Assembly (NCBI RefSeq): GCF_022869825.1
Contig: NZ_CP094971.1
Coordinates: forward strand, 2,207,001 to 2,271,000
Direction: 5' to 3'
DNA length: 64,000 nt
Source: Clostridium sp. BJN0001
Lineage (GTDB): Bacteria; Bacillota; Clostridia; Clostridiales; Clostridiaceae
This document shows positions 26,410 to 36,398 of the stretch, piece after piece. The notes beneath the pieces are model-generated. The model did no database searches, was not told the DNA's origin, and worked only from the letters and a program-made list of their open reading frames with translations. How positions within the stretch are numbered: the first letter of the stretch is position 1; every line of letters starts with the position of its first letter. Both the position numbers and the translations under genes were made by a program.

Positions 26410-27777
26410 TTACTTTATCTCTATATTTTTTTCCTCATCACAAATTAAAGTAACTTCTTCATTATCAGAATTTTTTGTAACAAGCCTTATTTTGTGTCCC
26501 CATAATTCCTCTATATACATAAGCGTATGCTTAGCATATGTGATATCAAGGCTCCTCCCATCATATACATTTTCAAGAGTAAGTGTATAATCTTTTTTAT
26601 TCAAATCAATTACACGTACATATGGGATACTGCCCATTCCTACTGAAAGGCTTAATTTATCCCTTATTTTTTTCCATCCATCTTTATCTGATATCTCATC
26701 TATTACCGTGTCAAACGTTCTTATATTGTATTCAAAAAGATTAAGCTTTCTACATAAATCTTCTGTTAAATATCTTCTTAAAAATGATGAATCACGTTCA
26801 ACTTCCCTTACTTCAAATATTTTTTCTTTTCCATATTTTTTATCTAAATCTTCAAAGATCTTAAATCCAACATAATATGGATTCATTCCTCCGATAAGCG
26901 GTGCAATTACATCATTATGCCTTTTTATAAATTCAAGATACAATCCTTGATCTAAATCAAGCTGTTTTAAAATATTATAATGAGTATAACTTGCCCACCC
27001 TTCATTCATTATTTTTGTTTCTATCTGAGGAATAAAATATTCAGTTTCTCTTTTAACTATTTTCAAAATTGTTTTTTCCCAATCTCTTAGCTTTCCATAT
27101 TTTATTATAAATCCCATAACATCATCTTCAGGTTCTATCGGTATCTTTTCGATGTCTGGAAATTCTATTTTATCATTGCTATTTATTAAATTTCTATTTT
27201 GAATTTTATTTCTATAGTCATCGATAATATTATTTTTAATTTCTTCACACGAAAGCTTCTTTAAACCTAAAGTCCTATTTATCTGATATCTTATTGCATG
27301 TGCAGCATCTAATATTCTTTCTACATTTTCATAGCCTATACTTGGATCATCTATATATTCACGTATTATCTTTGCATCAAGGCTAAACATTTCTAAAGTA
27401 TAATCTGCGTTTGTTCCTTCTTTAAAAAGTCTATTATTCTTAAAGAAATCATTATGTCCATACACATGTGCCATTGTTAATATCTGAAGAAGAAGTGTAT
27501 TATCCTTCATCAGATATGCAAGACATGGGTTAGAATTTATAACCATTTCATATGGAAGTCCAGTAAACGATAAAGAATATAAAGTTTTATTCTTTTCATA
27601 TGCTTTTCCAAAACTCCAGTGAGGATATCTTGATGGCATCCCAACGTATGATTCATATCCTATCATATCATTATAATCCACAATTTCAAATTCCTGCGCA
27701 TAACAATTGAGTCCATACTGAGTAGCTTTTTTTTCAATTTTTTCGTTCCACATTTCAAAATCTTTTATACTGCTCAT
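26410..27777 (-). CDS. spoVR: SpoVR family protein
   Basis: A 455-aa member of the SpoVR/YcgB family. In Bacillus SpoVR affects spore cortex formation; the enzymatic role is unknown. Family features seen: GLNCYAQEFEIVDY near the N-terminus, HVYGHNDFFKNN and the C-terminal EELWGHKIRLVT. It starts 4 nt after yhbH with AGGAGG upstream, and the prkA-yhbH-spoVR order is the widespread trio (yeaG-yeaH-ycgB in E. coli). Soluble, no signal peptide. Confidence 0.95.
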   Translation of the reverse strand: MSSIKDFEMWNEKIEKKATQYGLNCYAQEFEIVDYNDMIGYESYVGMPSRYPHWSFGKAYEKNKTLYSLSFTGLPYEMVINSNPCLAYLMKDNTLLLQILTMAHVYGHNDFFKNNRLFKEGTNADYTLEMFSLDAKIIREYIDDPSIGYENVERILDAAHAIRYQINRTLGLKKLSCEEIKNNIIDDYRNKIQNRNLINSNDKIEFPDIEKIPIEPEDDVMGFIIKYGKLRDWEKTILKIVKRETEYFIPQIETKIMNEGWASYTHYNILKQLDLDQGLYLEFIKRHNDVIAPLIGGMNPYYVGFKIFEDLDKKYGKEKIFEVREVERDSSFLRRYLTEDLCRKLNLFEYNIRTFDTVIDEISDKDGWKKIRDKLSLSVGMGSIPYVRVIDLNKKDYTLTLENVYDGRSLDITYAKHTLMYIEELWGHKIRLVTKNSDNEEVTLICDEEKNIEIK

Positions 27778-27781
27778 TTGC

Positions 27782-28954
27782 CTAATCCTCCTTCAGTTCC
27801 TTTTTTAGCATACTTTTAAGTGCATCCCATAAATCTTTTTTTTCTTTAATTATTACAGGTACAAACTTATCGCTATTTATTTCATCAGCAAATTTATAAT
27901 ACATAGTTGTTGTATAAGTTGAAGGAAGAAGTTCTGCATAACCAAACATATTACTTATATCGCATATCTTTCTAGCAGATTCTATAGCTTTTTCATTATC
28001 CTCAGACCAGTTATCTCCATCACTTGCATAAACACTATATACATTCCATGAGCTTACAGGATATTCTTCTTTTATTACTTTAAGAGCTTCTAATATACCA
28101 CTTGATATATAAGTCCCTCCTGATTCTGATTTGTGAAAAAACTCATACTCATTTACTCTTTTAGCAGTTGTTGTATGATAAATGAATTCAAAAGCTATAT
28201 TATTATATTTTCTCTTTAAAAATGCCGCTAATACGAAGAAAAATGAACGTGCAAGATATTTTTTTGTAACATCCATAGAACCTGATGCATCCATAATAAA
28301 TATCATAACTGCATTGCTCTCTCTTTTAGGTTTTAATTTTACTCTGTAATATCTTAAATCATCTTCTTTAAACGGAAATCTCTCAATATCATTATCTTTT
28401 CCTGTTTCTTTTAATGCCCTTTTTTTACTCTGCTTTCTTGCAATCTTACTCATTACAGTCTTCTTTTTAGCAAGTCTTGGTCTTATTCCATGTCTTTGAT
28501 AGCCTTTTCTTCTTCCACAGTTTTCTGTAAAAATTTCAGAATACTTCTTTTTATCAAGATTAGGGAGGTCAAGATCTTCTGAAATATAATCCATAAGCTC
28601 CTCTAAGGTAATCTCTGTTTCATATACATCATCGCCTTCAGAGTTTCCAGCACCTTTTTGACCACTCTGCCCATTTTTTTTGCCATCTCCAACTTTTTGC
28701 CCACGCTTCTCGTCTCCAACACCAGTTGCAATTCCATTAGAATTTTTTCCGTATATAAACTGATATTCTTTTATTCCTTTAATAGGTATCTTAAACTTTT
28801 TATTTTTACTCTCACCAACTATACTCTCTTCTGATAATATATCACCAAGATTTTCTTTAATTGATTTTTCAACAAGTTGCCTATGCCTTCTTCTATCTTC
28901 TATCGATCTGTCATGATAAATTTTATTATGTGTGTAATCTCTAAATACTGCCAT
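27782..28954 (-). CDS. yhbH: Sporulation protein YhbH (DUF444, von Willebrand A-like)
   Basis: A 390-aa DUF444 protein. It has an N-terminal arginine-rich [13 protein letters not shown] segment, a glycine/lysine-rich linker around 85-105, and a VWA-type domain with the metal-ion site DASGS (about 219-223). Sits between prkA and spoVR: 6 nt after prkA, 4 nt before spoVR. In E. coli the homologue YeaH is a partner of kinase YeaG. The ribosome binding site is weak, so translational coupling to prkA is likely. Confidence 0.94.
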   Translation of the reverse strand: MAVFRDYTHNKIYHDRSIEDRRRHRQLVEKSIKENLGDILSEESIVGESKNKKFKIPIKGIKEYQFIYGKNSNGIATGVGDEKRGQKVGDGKKNGQSGQKGAGNSEGDDVYETEITLEELMDYISEDLDLPNLDKKKYSEIFTENCGRRKGYQRHGIRPRLAKKKTVMSKIARKQSKKRALKETGKDNDIERFPFKEDDLRYYRVKLKPKRESNAVMIFIMDASGSMDVTKKYLARSFFFVLAAFLKRKYNNIAFEFIYHTTTAKRVNEYEFFHKSESGGTYISSGILEALKVIKEEYPVSSWNVYSVYASDGDNWSEDNEKAIESARKICDISNMFGYAELLPSTYTTTMYYKFADEINSDKFVPVIIKEKKDLWDALKSMLKKELKED

Positions 28955-28960
28955 ACGAAA

Positions 28961-30883
28961 TTAATCCCGCCATAAATTATTTGCAGCATATTTTAACACA
29001 ACATCACAGCAGTGTGAGCAGTAACCATTTTTCACCATCTCATCAACCATAGAATTGTATTTTTCAGTCTGCTCTTTATTTCTTACTTTAGATTTTGTTA
29101 TTATTCTTGACAGATCTTTTACAGAAGCAATAAGTTTCTTTTCAATAGCTTCTTTTAAAGGTTCATATGATTCGTAATCTATACTCTCACCTTTTCTTAC
29201 AATATAGAACATATAAGAGGTTACATCTGATCTGAATCCCTTAGCTGATGCATCATATACTCCTATCTGCTCTTCTATATTCCTCATAAATTCTTCATCT
29301 GGATTTAATTCTTCACCAGTTTGTGTATCTTTTATCTTTGATCTATTTACAAATGCTTCAGCATTATCTATATAATTATTAAATAAACTTTCAGCTTGTT
29401 CTCTATAAGAATGGATAAATGCCTTTGAAATTTCTTTTTCAAGAATTTTATTGTATTCTTTTCTTATAGTATCTTGAATAAATCCAAGATATTTTTTCTT
29501 TTCATCTTGAGCTATATCAAGCTCTTTTACAGATTTTATTATGCTTTCCATTATTGATAATGGATTTATGCAGTCATATTGAGATTCTGAAAGTGCATTA
29601 TCTATAGCTTTTATGATAAATCTTGTACTTATGCCTTTCATTCCTTCATACTGTCCTGCTTCTTCACGAAGTTCTAAAATATCTATTTTCTTAGTAGTAC
29701 CTTTCTCAACAATTTCTTCTCCATTATATATTTTAAGTTTAGTCATAGGATCAGCTTTTACAGATGGAGAAAGTCTTGAAAGTATAGCAAACATTGCAGC
29801 TATCTCTATTGTATGCGGTGCAATATGCGCTTTAAAATCACTCTTTTTTAGAATTTTTTTATAAATTTTAACCTCTTCATCAAGTTCTAAGCAGTATGGA
29901 ACTTCAATCTTTACTATTCTATCTAAAATAGCTTCATTTGTATGATCTGACTTGAATTTTTTCCACTCAGCTTCATTAGAATGTGCAACTATTACTCCAT
30001 CAAAATAAATCATTGAACCTTTTCCTGGAGATGGAATTGATTTTTCCTGTGTTGCAGTTATTATTGTATGAAGATACTCAACATCATTTTTAAAAACTTC
30101 AATAAATTCAACAAGCCCTCTATTTCCAACATTAAAAGCACCATTTAATGAAAATATTCTTGGATCATCTTCAGAATACATATCCATTTTTGATATATCA
30201 ATTGATCCTGTTAAAATAGAAGTATCTTGATTGTTAGGATCAACAGGAGGGACTACACCTACACCTTTTCTAGATCTTATTGAGAAATCACTTTTTCTAA
30301 CTTGAAAGTCTTCATAAATCCCGTTGTATTCATGCATAAGCCTATATCTACACACAGGACATAAATCACCTTCAATTTGAACATTAAGAAGTTTTTCAAA
30401 TTTAGGTCTTAAATGCTTTGGAATAAGGTGAAGTGGTTCCTCGTGCATAGGACATCCTTTAAGCTCGTAAACTGGTTCACAATCTTCAAGAGCATTTTTT
30501 AATGTTTCAACAATAGATGATTTTCCAGCTCCAACAGGCCCTACAAGATATAACACCTGCCTTGCTTCTTCACCTTTCATTGCTGCCGACTTAAAATAAT
30601 TTACAAGTTTCATAATAACTTTATCTATTCCAAAAAAATCATCTTTAAAAAAATTATATTTTCTAATTACTTCATTTCCATATATCTTTCTTATTCTTGG
30701 ATTATCACTACCTTTAAATTCCTGCATTCCTTTGCTCATTATAATATCATACATTCTCTTATGCGCTAATTTAGCAACTTCAGGATTCTTCTTTACAATA
30801 TCTAGATAATCTAAAAAAGTCCCTTGGAACTTTTCATTGTTTTTAAGTTCTCTGTCATTTTGTATAAACTCTTTAAAATTCAT
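28961..30883 (-). CDS. prkA: PrkA family serine protein kinase / AAA+ ATPase
   Basis: A 640-aa protein with an N-terminal AAA+ core (Walker A GPVGAGKSS, about 114-122) and a C-terminal PrkA domain distantly related to cAMP-dependent kinases. Bacillus PrkA influences sporulation; recent work describes it as an ATP-dependent protease-like AAA+ factor, so the kinase label is partly historical. CPVCRYRLMHEY, in the AAA region, and CSHCC, near the C-terminus, add possible metal sites. First gene of the trio. Its ribosome binding site (AAAAGGGGTGAGG) can be paired into a hairpin. Confidence 0.95.
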   Translation of the reverse strand: MNFKEFIQNDRELKNNEKFQGTFLDYLDIVKKNPEVAKLAHKRMYDIIMSKGMQEFKGSDNPRIRKIYGNEVIRKYNFFKDDFFGIDKVIMKLVNYFKSAAMKGEEARQVLYLVGPVGAGKSSIVETLKNALEDCEPVYELKGCPMHEEPLHLIPKHLRPKFEKLLNVQIEGDLCPVCRYRLMHEYNGIYEDFQVRKSDFSIRSRKGVGVVPPVDPNNQDTSILTGSIDISKMDMYSEDDPRIFSLNGAFNVGNRGLVEFIEVFKNDVEYLHTIITATQEKSIPSPGKGSMIYFDGVIVAHSNEAEWKKFKSDHTNEAILDRIVKIEVPYCLELDEEVKIYKKILKKSDFKAHIAPHTIEIAAMFAILSRLSPSVKADPMTKLKIYNGEEIVEKGTTKKIDILELREEAGQYEGMKGISTRFIIKAIDNALSESQYDCINPLSIMESIIKSVKELDIAQDEKKKYLGFIQDTIRKEYNKILEKEISKAFIHSYREQAESLFNNYIDNAEAFVNRSKIKDTQTGEELNPDEEFMRNIEEQIGVYDASAKGFRSDVTSYMFYIVRKGESIDYESYEPLKEAIEKKLIASVKDLSRIITKSKVRNKEQTEKYNSMVDEMVKNGYCSHCCDVVLKYAANNLWRD

Positions 30884-30890
30884 AAAATCC

Positions 30891-30928
30891 TCACCCCTTT
30901 TAGTACAATATATTCACTAAAAAGGTGA
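30891..30928 (-). promoter_or_regulatory. Inverted repeat covering the prkA ribosome binding site
   Basis: On the reverse strand TCACC..TTTTAGT (30928-30916) pairs with ACTAAAA..GGTGA (30904-30891), 12 bp with a small internal asymmetry. The 3' arm contains the prkA Shine-Dalgarno sequence. It could block translation when folded, or be a protein-binding dyad. Function inferred. Confidence 0.5.
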
Positions 30929-31097
30929 CAGTATTCCTAATTTTTAAATCTTTTATAATAAACATATTTTTAATGATGAAATAAGCGTATCATAAAAGTT
31001 AAGTTGACTCATATTCTTCTTTAATTCTATAATCTTGTGCCTTATGTAAAATTATAATGATATAATATATTTATATTAAAAAAAAAGGTGATAATTT

Positions 31098-31925
31098 ATG
31101 AACACACAAAAGCAAAAAAAAATAGCACTTATAAATGACATAACTGGTTTTGGCAGATGCTCATGTGCCGTAGCACTTCCTATAATATCAGCGATGAAGA
31201 TAGAATGTTGTCTTCTTCCAACTGCAATTTTATCTGCAAATACTGCATATCCATCATTTTATTTTAATGATTATACTGATCATATGACTAATTATATAAA
31301 TAATTGGAAAGAATTAAACTTGTCATTTGATGGAATATATACAGGATTTTTAGGATCTGAAAAACAGATTAGTATCGTAAAAGATTTTATAAAATATTTT
31401 AAGACTAAAAATACTAAAGTAATTGTAGATCCAGTAATGGGAGATAACGGAGAATTATATAGCACATATAATAAAGAAATGTGTATTAATATGAGAGAAC
31501 TTGTAAAAATGGCAGACGTAATAACTCCAAATCTTACAGAAGTATGTACTCTTCTTGATGTAGATTACAAGGAAAATTTTATAGAAGAAGAAATTCATAT
31601 TTTAGCAGAAAAGCTTACAAATCTTGGACCTTCTGTCGTAATAATTACAGGAGTAGAATCTAATAATAAAATATCTAATTATATATATGAAAAGAATAAA
31701 AACTTTTCTAAAGTGACTATTAACAAAAAATATAATAGCAGATGTGGTACTGGTGATGCTTTTGCATCTATTATATCAGCTGATATTCTTAATAAAACAC
31801 CACTAAAAGAAAGTGTAAAAAAAGCATCTGACTTTATATCAAAATGCCTTGAATACACTTCATTAACAAATACACCTCAAAACGAAGGCATATGCTTTGA
31901 ACAATATCTAACTGAGCTTTACTAA
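31098..31925 (+). CDS. Pyridoxal/pyridoxamine kinase
   Basis: Phosphorylates vitamin B6 vitamers to PLP/PMP for salvage. The 275-aa ribokinase-fold protein has the N-terminal DITGFGRCSCAVALPIISAM, the VIVDPVMGDNGELY strand (110-124), ITPNLTEV, and the anion-hole motif CGTGDAF (about 215-221). PdxY-like by overall pattern; ThiD-type HMP kinase activity is less likely because a dedicated thiD lies at 38 kb. AAAGGTG precedes the ATG. A TATAAT-like -10 is at about 31058. Single gene, convergent with recQ at 6 nt distance without an obvious terminator between them. Confidence 0.88.
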   Translation: MNTQKQKKIALINDITGFGRCSCAVALPIISAMKIECCLLPTAILSANTAYPSFYFNDYTDHMTNYINNWKELNLSFDGIYTGFLGSEKQISIVKDFIKYFKTKNTKVIVDPVMGDNGELYSTYNKEMCINMRELVKMADVITPNLTEVCTLLDVDYKENFIEEEIHILAEKLTNLGPSVVIITGVESNNKISNYIYEKNKNFSKVTINKKYNSRCGTGDAFASIISADILNKTPLKESVKKASDFISKCLEYTSLTNTPQNEGICFEQYLTELY

Positions 31926-31931
31926 AAAGCA

Positions 31932-33692
31932 TCAGTCAGATATTATTTTAAGTATTTCATCACCATATGATTTTATCTTTTTTTCTCCAACTCCCCTTAT
32001 ATTTAAAAGCTCATCCTGAGTTTTTGGACATAAATTAGAAATATCTATAAGCGTTGTATCTGAAAAAATAATATATGGTTTTATTTTTTGACTATAAGCT
32101 TTTTCTTTTCTCCATAATTTAAGTTTCATAAATAAATCCTTATTTAAAATATTCTGCTCTTTTTCAAATATTTTAAATACTGCTTTTTCTTTTCCCTTTA
32201 AAAGAGAATATGAACGTTTATTAAGCTTGAGCATAGAATATGTGCCTTCTTTTAAATCAACAAATCCATCCTTTAAAAGATTCTTTATAAGATCTTTTAT
32301 AAATGACGTACTATACTCTTTCATAAGTCCGTACGTTGTAATTTCAAACAGCCTGTTTTGAATAATTTTAGGTCCTTTAAAGCCTTTTAAAATGTCACAT
32401 AATATTGAAATACCATATTTTTCTCTAGTTCTAAAAACAGTCGATAAAATAATCTGACTTTCTTTGCTAAAATCTTTAAGCTCTGTATCTTTAAGACAAT
32501 TGCCGCAATTCATACAATATGTAAGTTTATATTTATTTCCAAAATAATTTAATATAAAGTTTCTATAACACTCTTTAAACTTGCAGTAATCTATCATACT
32601 TTGAAATTTTTTAAGTGCTATTTCTCGTCTATTAATTGACGAACTCTTATTTATTATGTATTCAATCCGTGGAATATCATTTTCAGAATAAAAAAGATAA
32701 CAGCTGCATTTTTCACCGTCTCGTCCGCCTCTTCCTATTTCCTGATAATAGCTTTCTATGTTCTTAGGAATCGTAAAATGAACAATAAATCTTATATTTG
32801 ACTTATCAATTCCCATTCCAAAAGCATTTGTAGCTATCATTACATTCTTTTTATCATATAAAAATGATTCCTGATAAGAGTCCTTTTCTTCATCAGAAAG
32901 ACCTCCATGATATTTTAATACGCTATATGATAATTCATTTAAATATTTATAAAGCTCATCAACTTCACGTCTTGACGCACAATAAATTATTCCAGATTCA
33001 TCTTCATGTTCTGATATTATGCTTTTAACATCTTCAAGTTTATATGGTTCTATAAATACATTTAAATATAAATTTTCTCTATTTATGTTTCCTAAAAATA
33101 CATATGGATTTTTAAGTTCTAAAAGATTTACTAAATCTCTTCTTACTTCATCTGTAGCTGTAGCTGTAAATGCAGAAATAACGGGCCTTTTTTTTAAGCT
33201 TTTAACAAAACCTGCTATCTTTAAATAACTCCTTCTAAAATCATGTCCCCATTGTGATACGCAATGTGCTTCATCTACTGCAACCTGATTTACATCTAAT
33301 AAGCGTATCTTATCTTTAAAGTTTTCAGATGAAAGCCTCTCTGGTGCAATATATAATATTTTTATTTTCCTATTTTTTATATTATCTAGTATATTATCTA
33401 TTTCTGATAATTTCTTAGTACTATTTATAAATTCAGCTTTTATTCCAATATCGTTTAAATTATCAACTTGATCTTTCATAAGCGATATAAGAGGTGATAT
33501 TACAATTGTAATTCCACTAAAAAGTATTGCAGGAATTTGAAAACAGAGAGATTTTCCTGCTCCTGTAGGCATAAGAGAAAAGGTATCTTTATTATTTAAT
33601 ATATTTTTTATTACTTCAAGCTGACCTTCTCTAAACGTATCAAAGCCATAATATTTTTTTAATACATAAAAAACCTTTTTCTCATCAAACAT
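31932..33692 (-). CDS. recQ: ATP-dependent DNA helicase RecQ
   Basis: 3'-5' DNA helicase in recombination and fork repair. The 586-aa protein has Walker A PTGAGKS (about 41-47), DEAH (about 139) followed by CVSQWGHDFR, the C-terminal helicase motif QEIGRGGRDG, a four-Cys zinc site (CKFKECYRNF...CMNCGNC), a winged-helix segment and a terminal HRDC domain (ISNLCPKTQDELLNIRGVGE). Length is typical. ATG at 33692 has AAAGGA. Monocistronic as far as can be seen. Confidence 0.96.
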   Translation of the reverse strand: MFDEKKVFYVLKKYYGFDTFREGQLEVIKNILNNKDTFSLMPTGAGKSLCFQIPAILFSGITIVISPLISLMKDQVDNLNDIGIKAEFINSTKKLSEIDNILDNIKNRKIKILYIAPERLSSENFKDKIRLLDVNQVAVDEAHCVSQWGHDFRRSYLKIAGFVKSLKKRPVISAFTATATDEVRRDLVNLLELKNPYVFLGNINRENLYLNVFIEPYKLEDVKSIISEHEDESGIIYCASRREVDELYKYLNELSYSVLKYHGGLSDEEKDSYQESFLYDKKNVMIATNAFGMGIDKSNIRFIVHFTIPKNIESYYQEIGRGGRDGEKCSCYLFYSENDIPRIEYIINKSSSINRREIALKKFQSMIDYCKFKECYRNFILNYFGNKYKLTYCMNCGNCLKDTELKDFSKESQIILSTVFRTREKYGISILCDILKGFKGPKIIQNRLFEITTYGLMKEYSTSFIKDLIKNLLKDGFVDLKEGTYSMLKLNKRSYSLLKGKEKAVFKIFEKEQNILNKDLFMKLKLWRKEKAYSQKIKPYIIFSDTTLIDISNLCPKTQDELLNIRGVGEKKIKSYGDEILKIISD

Positions 33693-33774
33693 TTTATGAT
33701 TCCTTTCTAAAAATATATTTTAATTATTAACAATAATATATAATTTATTCTTAGAAGTCTTAACTATAACAAAA

Positions 33775-33816
33775 TAGCCGCTAAATTACCAGTAAATACT
33801 ACTAATTTGGCAGCTA
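33775..33816 (-). terminator. Probable terminator after thiM
   Basis: TAGCTGCCAAATTA/TAATTTAGCGGCTA stem with one mismatch (33816-33803 with 33788-33775), followed by TTTTG on the reverse strand, 19 nt after the thiM stop. Confidence 0.7.
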
Positions 33817-33835
33817 TAATAAGATAGACAAACTT

Positions 33836-34675
33836 TTAATTTTCTGGTGTTTCTATTTTTCCTCTTCTTTTAAGCATCATTGAAGTCATATTACTTACAG
33901 CATCAATAATTCCTATATGAAAATTACCTGTTCCTTTTTTTCCGTTCTTTTCAATTGAAATTTCTCCTGCAATGCTCATTGTAAGTATTCCTGCAACAGC
34001 AGCAGAAAATAAATCATCATAAGCTGCTCCTGCATATGCACCTATAAGTGCAGTTGTCATGCATCCACTTCCTGTAACTTTTGAAAGCATCTTTGTTCCA
34101 TTACTTAATATAACTGTTTTATCTCCATCTGAAATAACATCATATACACCTGTAATTGCAACTATACATTCTAAATTTTTAGCAAGATTATATACAATAG
34201 TTTCAGATTCCTTACTTTCTGAATTTAGATCACTTTCTCCTGCATCTACCCCTTTTGTATATGATTTTAAACCACTTATAAATTTAATTTCAGAAATATT
34301 TCCTCTAATAATACTTACTTTAACATTATCAAGGATTGCCTTTACTGTTGAGTTTCTAAAATTTGATGCTCCAGCTCCTACAGGATCAAGAATTATAGGA
34401 ATATTTAATTCATTAGCTTTTTTTCCTGCAATAAGCATAGATTCAACTGTACGTTCATTTAATGTACCTATATTTATTACAAGCGCTGATGATATAGAAA
34501 CTATATCTGATACTTCTCTTAAATCATCTGCCATAATAGGTGATGCCCCGATTGCTAGAAGTATGTTGGCGCAGTCATTGACTGTAACATAATTAGTTAT
34601 ATTATGAATAAGAGGGTTTTTTTCTCTTACATTATCTAATAAATCTGCAGCCTTTTTTATTGTAGAATTTACCAT
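33836..34675 (-). CDS. thiM: Hydroxyethylthiazole kinase
   Basis: Phosphorylates the thiazole moiety (HET) so that it can be joined to HMP-PP: the salvage route of thiamine. The 279-aa ribokinase-like protein has NPLIHNITNYVTVNDCANILLA (19-40), DPVGAGAS (98-105) and the active-site TGSGCMTTALIGA. Fits with the HET importer ThiW encoded nearby. Separated from hydG by a terminator; a TATAAT is visible about 50 nt upstream of the start. No TPP aptamer precedes it. Confidence 0.95.
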   Translation of the reverse strand: MVNSTIKKAADLLDNVREKNPLIHNITNYVTVNDCANILLAIGASPIMADDLREVSDIVSISSALVINIGTLNERTVESMLIAGKKANELNIPIILDPVGAGASNFRNSTVKAILDNVKVSIIRGNISEIKFISGLKSYTKGVDAGESDLNSESKESETIVYNLAKNLECIVAITGVYDVISDGDKTVILSNGTKMLSKVTGSGCMTTALIGAYAGAAYDDLFSAAVAGILTMSIAGEISIEKNGKKGTGNFHIGIIDAVSNMTSMMLKRRGKIETPEN

Positions 34676-34794
34676 ATATTTACCACTCTTTCTATTTTTC
34701 TCATATTATATTTAAATTATATCATATTTTATCTACATTATATTATAATTTTACAATTTAGTCTTTATTTTTTCATTTTTAGCACACATATAAT

Positions 34795-34841
34795 AAAGGA
34801 CAAATAATGAAAAAGAAAAACTTTCTCATTATCTGTCCTTT
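34795..34841 (-). terminator. Terminator after hydG
   Basis: A 21-bp stem (34841-34821 with 34815-34795) around TTTTT, 15 nt after the hydG stop. Read on the reverse strand every pair forms, two of them as G-U; on the forward strand the same two are A-C mismatches, so the structure belongs to the hydG transcript. Its arms contain AAAGGACA, a motif repeated after thiC. Confidence 0.85.
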
Positions 34842-34856
34842 GTCTTTAGTTATTTA

Positions 34857-36308
34857 TTAAAATCTTAAATCTCTTTCTCCATCTTCAAGTCTTTTTAAGT
34901 TCTTCAAAATTTCATCATATTTAGGTTCTCCCTTAAAAATTTCAAGATGTTTCTTTAATGTTTCAAGTCCTATCTTCTTAGTTTCATCTGACGCATAATC
35001 CATGAGATATTCTTTTAAAGTAAATATAGCGTTTGGTATGCAGAAATTATGAACAAATTTTGATTTTGCAACTTTCATAAATTCTTCACCAGTTCTTCCA
35101 GCTCTATAACAGGCTGTACAAAAAGAAGGTATTGCTCCCATATCGCATATTTCTTTTACAACATCATCAAGTGAACGCGAATCTTCTATAGTAAATTGTT
35201 CTTTATCAGGAAGTGAATTGGCTTTCTTAGACTTAGCATATGCACCAACACCTATTCTTGTTCCTGCATCTATCTGAGATACACCAAGAGGAAGAACTTG
35301 TTTTCTAACCTCGTCAGACTCTCTTGCAGTACAAATAAGACCTGTATATGGTATTGAAAGACGAAGAATAGCTATAATCTTCTTAAAATCTTCATCATTC
35401 ACCTTATATTCAGGATGATTTGAATATGGTGTATCTGTTGCAGGTGTAATTCTTGGGAAGGATATAGTATGAGGTCCTACCCCATTAAATTTCTCTTCAA
35501 GATGAATTGTGTGATATAAAAGCCCCATTATTTCAAAACGCCAGTCATAAAGTCCAAAAAGAACTCCAAGACCATTATCATCTACACCAGCTTCTTGAGC
35601 TCTATCCATTGCATATAATCTCCATCTATAGTTACCTTTTATTGTACCCTGTGGATGCATCTTCTTATATGTATCATGATGATAAGTTTCCTGAAATACT
35701 TGAAATGTTCCAATTCCAACTTTTTTCAATAACTTTAATTCATCTACTGTAAGAGGTGCTGCATTTATATTAGCTCTTCTTATCTCACCATGTTCTGTTT
35801 TTACACTGTAGACTTTTTTTACTGTATCTGCCATAAATTCTGCCTCAGTATTTGGAGATTCTCCATATACAAGTACAGTTCTTTTTTGTCCTTCTTCAAT
35901 CATGATTTTAACTTCTTCTTCTATTTCGTCCATAGTTAAAGTTTTTCTCTTCATTGCAGTATTACTGCTTCTAAATCCACAATATTTACAATTATTAGCA
36001 CATTCATCGCTTATATATAGTGGTGCAAAGAATACTATTCTATCACCATATACTTCTTCTTTAAGCTTATGAGCTAAAGAGTACATCTCTTCTATTGTTT
36101 CCTTATCATTGTTTTGGACAAGAATAGCAACTTCATCAGGTTCAAGTCTTATACACTTTTCAGCTTTTTTTAAAACTCTCCTTACGTCTTCTTTAGATGG
36201 ATTCTTATGGGCATTAATTTTTGACCATATCAAATCATCATCAATAAAATCATGATCCATTCTGTCATACTTTTCAAATTCTTTCTCGTACTTTTCTAAA
36301 AAATTCAT
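34857..36308 (-). CDS. hydG: [FeFe]-hydrogenase maturase HydG (tyrosine lyase)
   Basis: Radical SAM enzyme that splits tyrosine to give the CO and CN ligands of the hydrogenase H-cluster. Two cluster sites are visible: CX3CX2C (CANNCKYC, about 99-106) and the C-terminal CTAC-x22-C (about 398-424, with CYRAGRTGEEF), which the related tyrosine lyase ThiH lacks. That and the 483-aa length point to HydG, although the neighbours are thiamine genes. The ATG at 36308 has GGAGAG 6 nt upstream; the longer open frame to 36371 has no ribosome binding site. It has its own promoter and terminator, so it is not in the thi operon. hydE and hydF are not in this window. Confidence 0.92.
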   Translation of the reverse strand: MNFLEKYEKEFEKYDRMDHDFIDDDLIWSKINAHKNPSKEDVRRVLKKAEKCIRLEPDEVAILVQNNDKETIEEMYSLAHKLKEEVYGDRIVFFAPLYISDECANNCKYCGFRSSNTAMKRKTLTMDEIEEEVKIMIEEGQKRTVLVYGESPNTEAEFMADTVKKVYSVKTEHGEIRRANINAAPLTVDELKLLKKVGIGTFQVFQETYHHDTYKKMHPQGTIKGNYRWRLYAMDRAQEAGVDDNGLGVLFGLYDWRFEIMGLLYHTIHLEEKFNGVGPHTISFPRITPATDTPYSNHPEYKVNDEDFKKIIAILRLSIPYTGLICTARESDEVRKQVLPLGVSQIDAGTRIGVGAYAKSKKANSLPDKEQFTIEDSRSLDDVVKEICDMGAIPSFCTACYRAGRTGEEFMKVAKSKFVHNFCIPNAIFTLKEYLMDYASDETKKIGLETLKKHLEIFKGEPKYDEILKNLKRLEDGERDLRF

Positions 36309-36398
36309 TTTATTCTCTCCATTCAATTTTATTTGTATCAAACAAAGTAAAACCTGAATTTCAAAGAACAAGAAGTAATATATTTAGTTTTATATTTT

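Noticed and set aside
34059..34592. 177-codon open frame on the forward strand opposite thiM
   Set aside because: Antisense to a clear thiM gene, no ribosome binding site, biased composition typical of a codon shadow.
36309..36371. N-terminal extension of hydG
   Set aside because: No ribosome binding site; the downstream ATG has GGAGAG at good distance.
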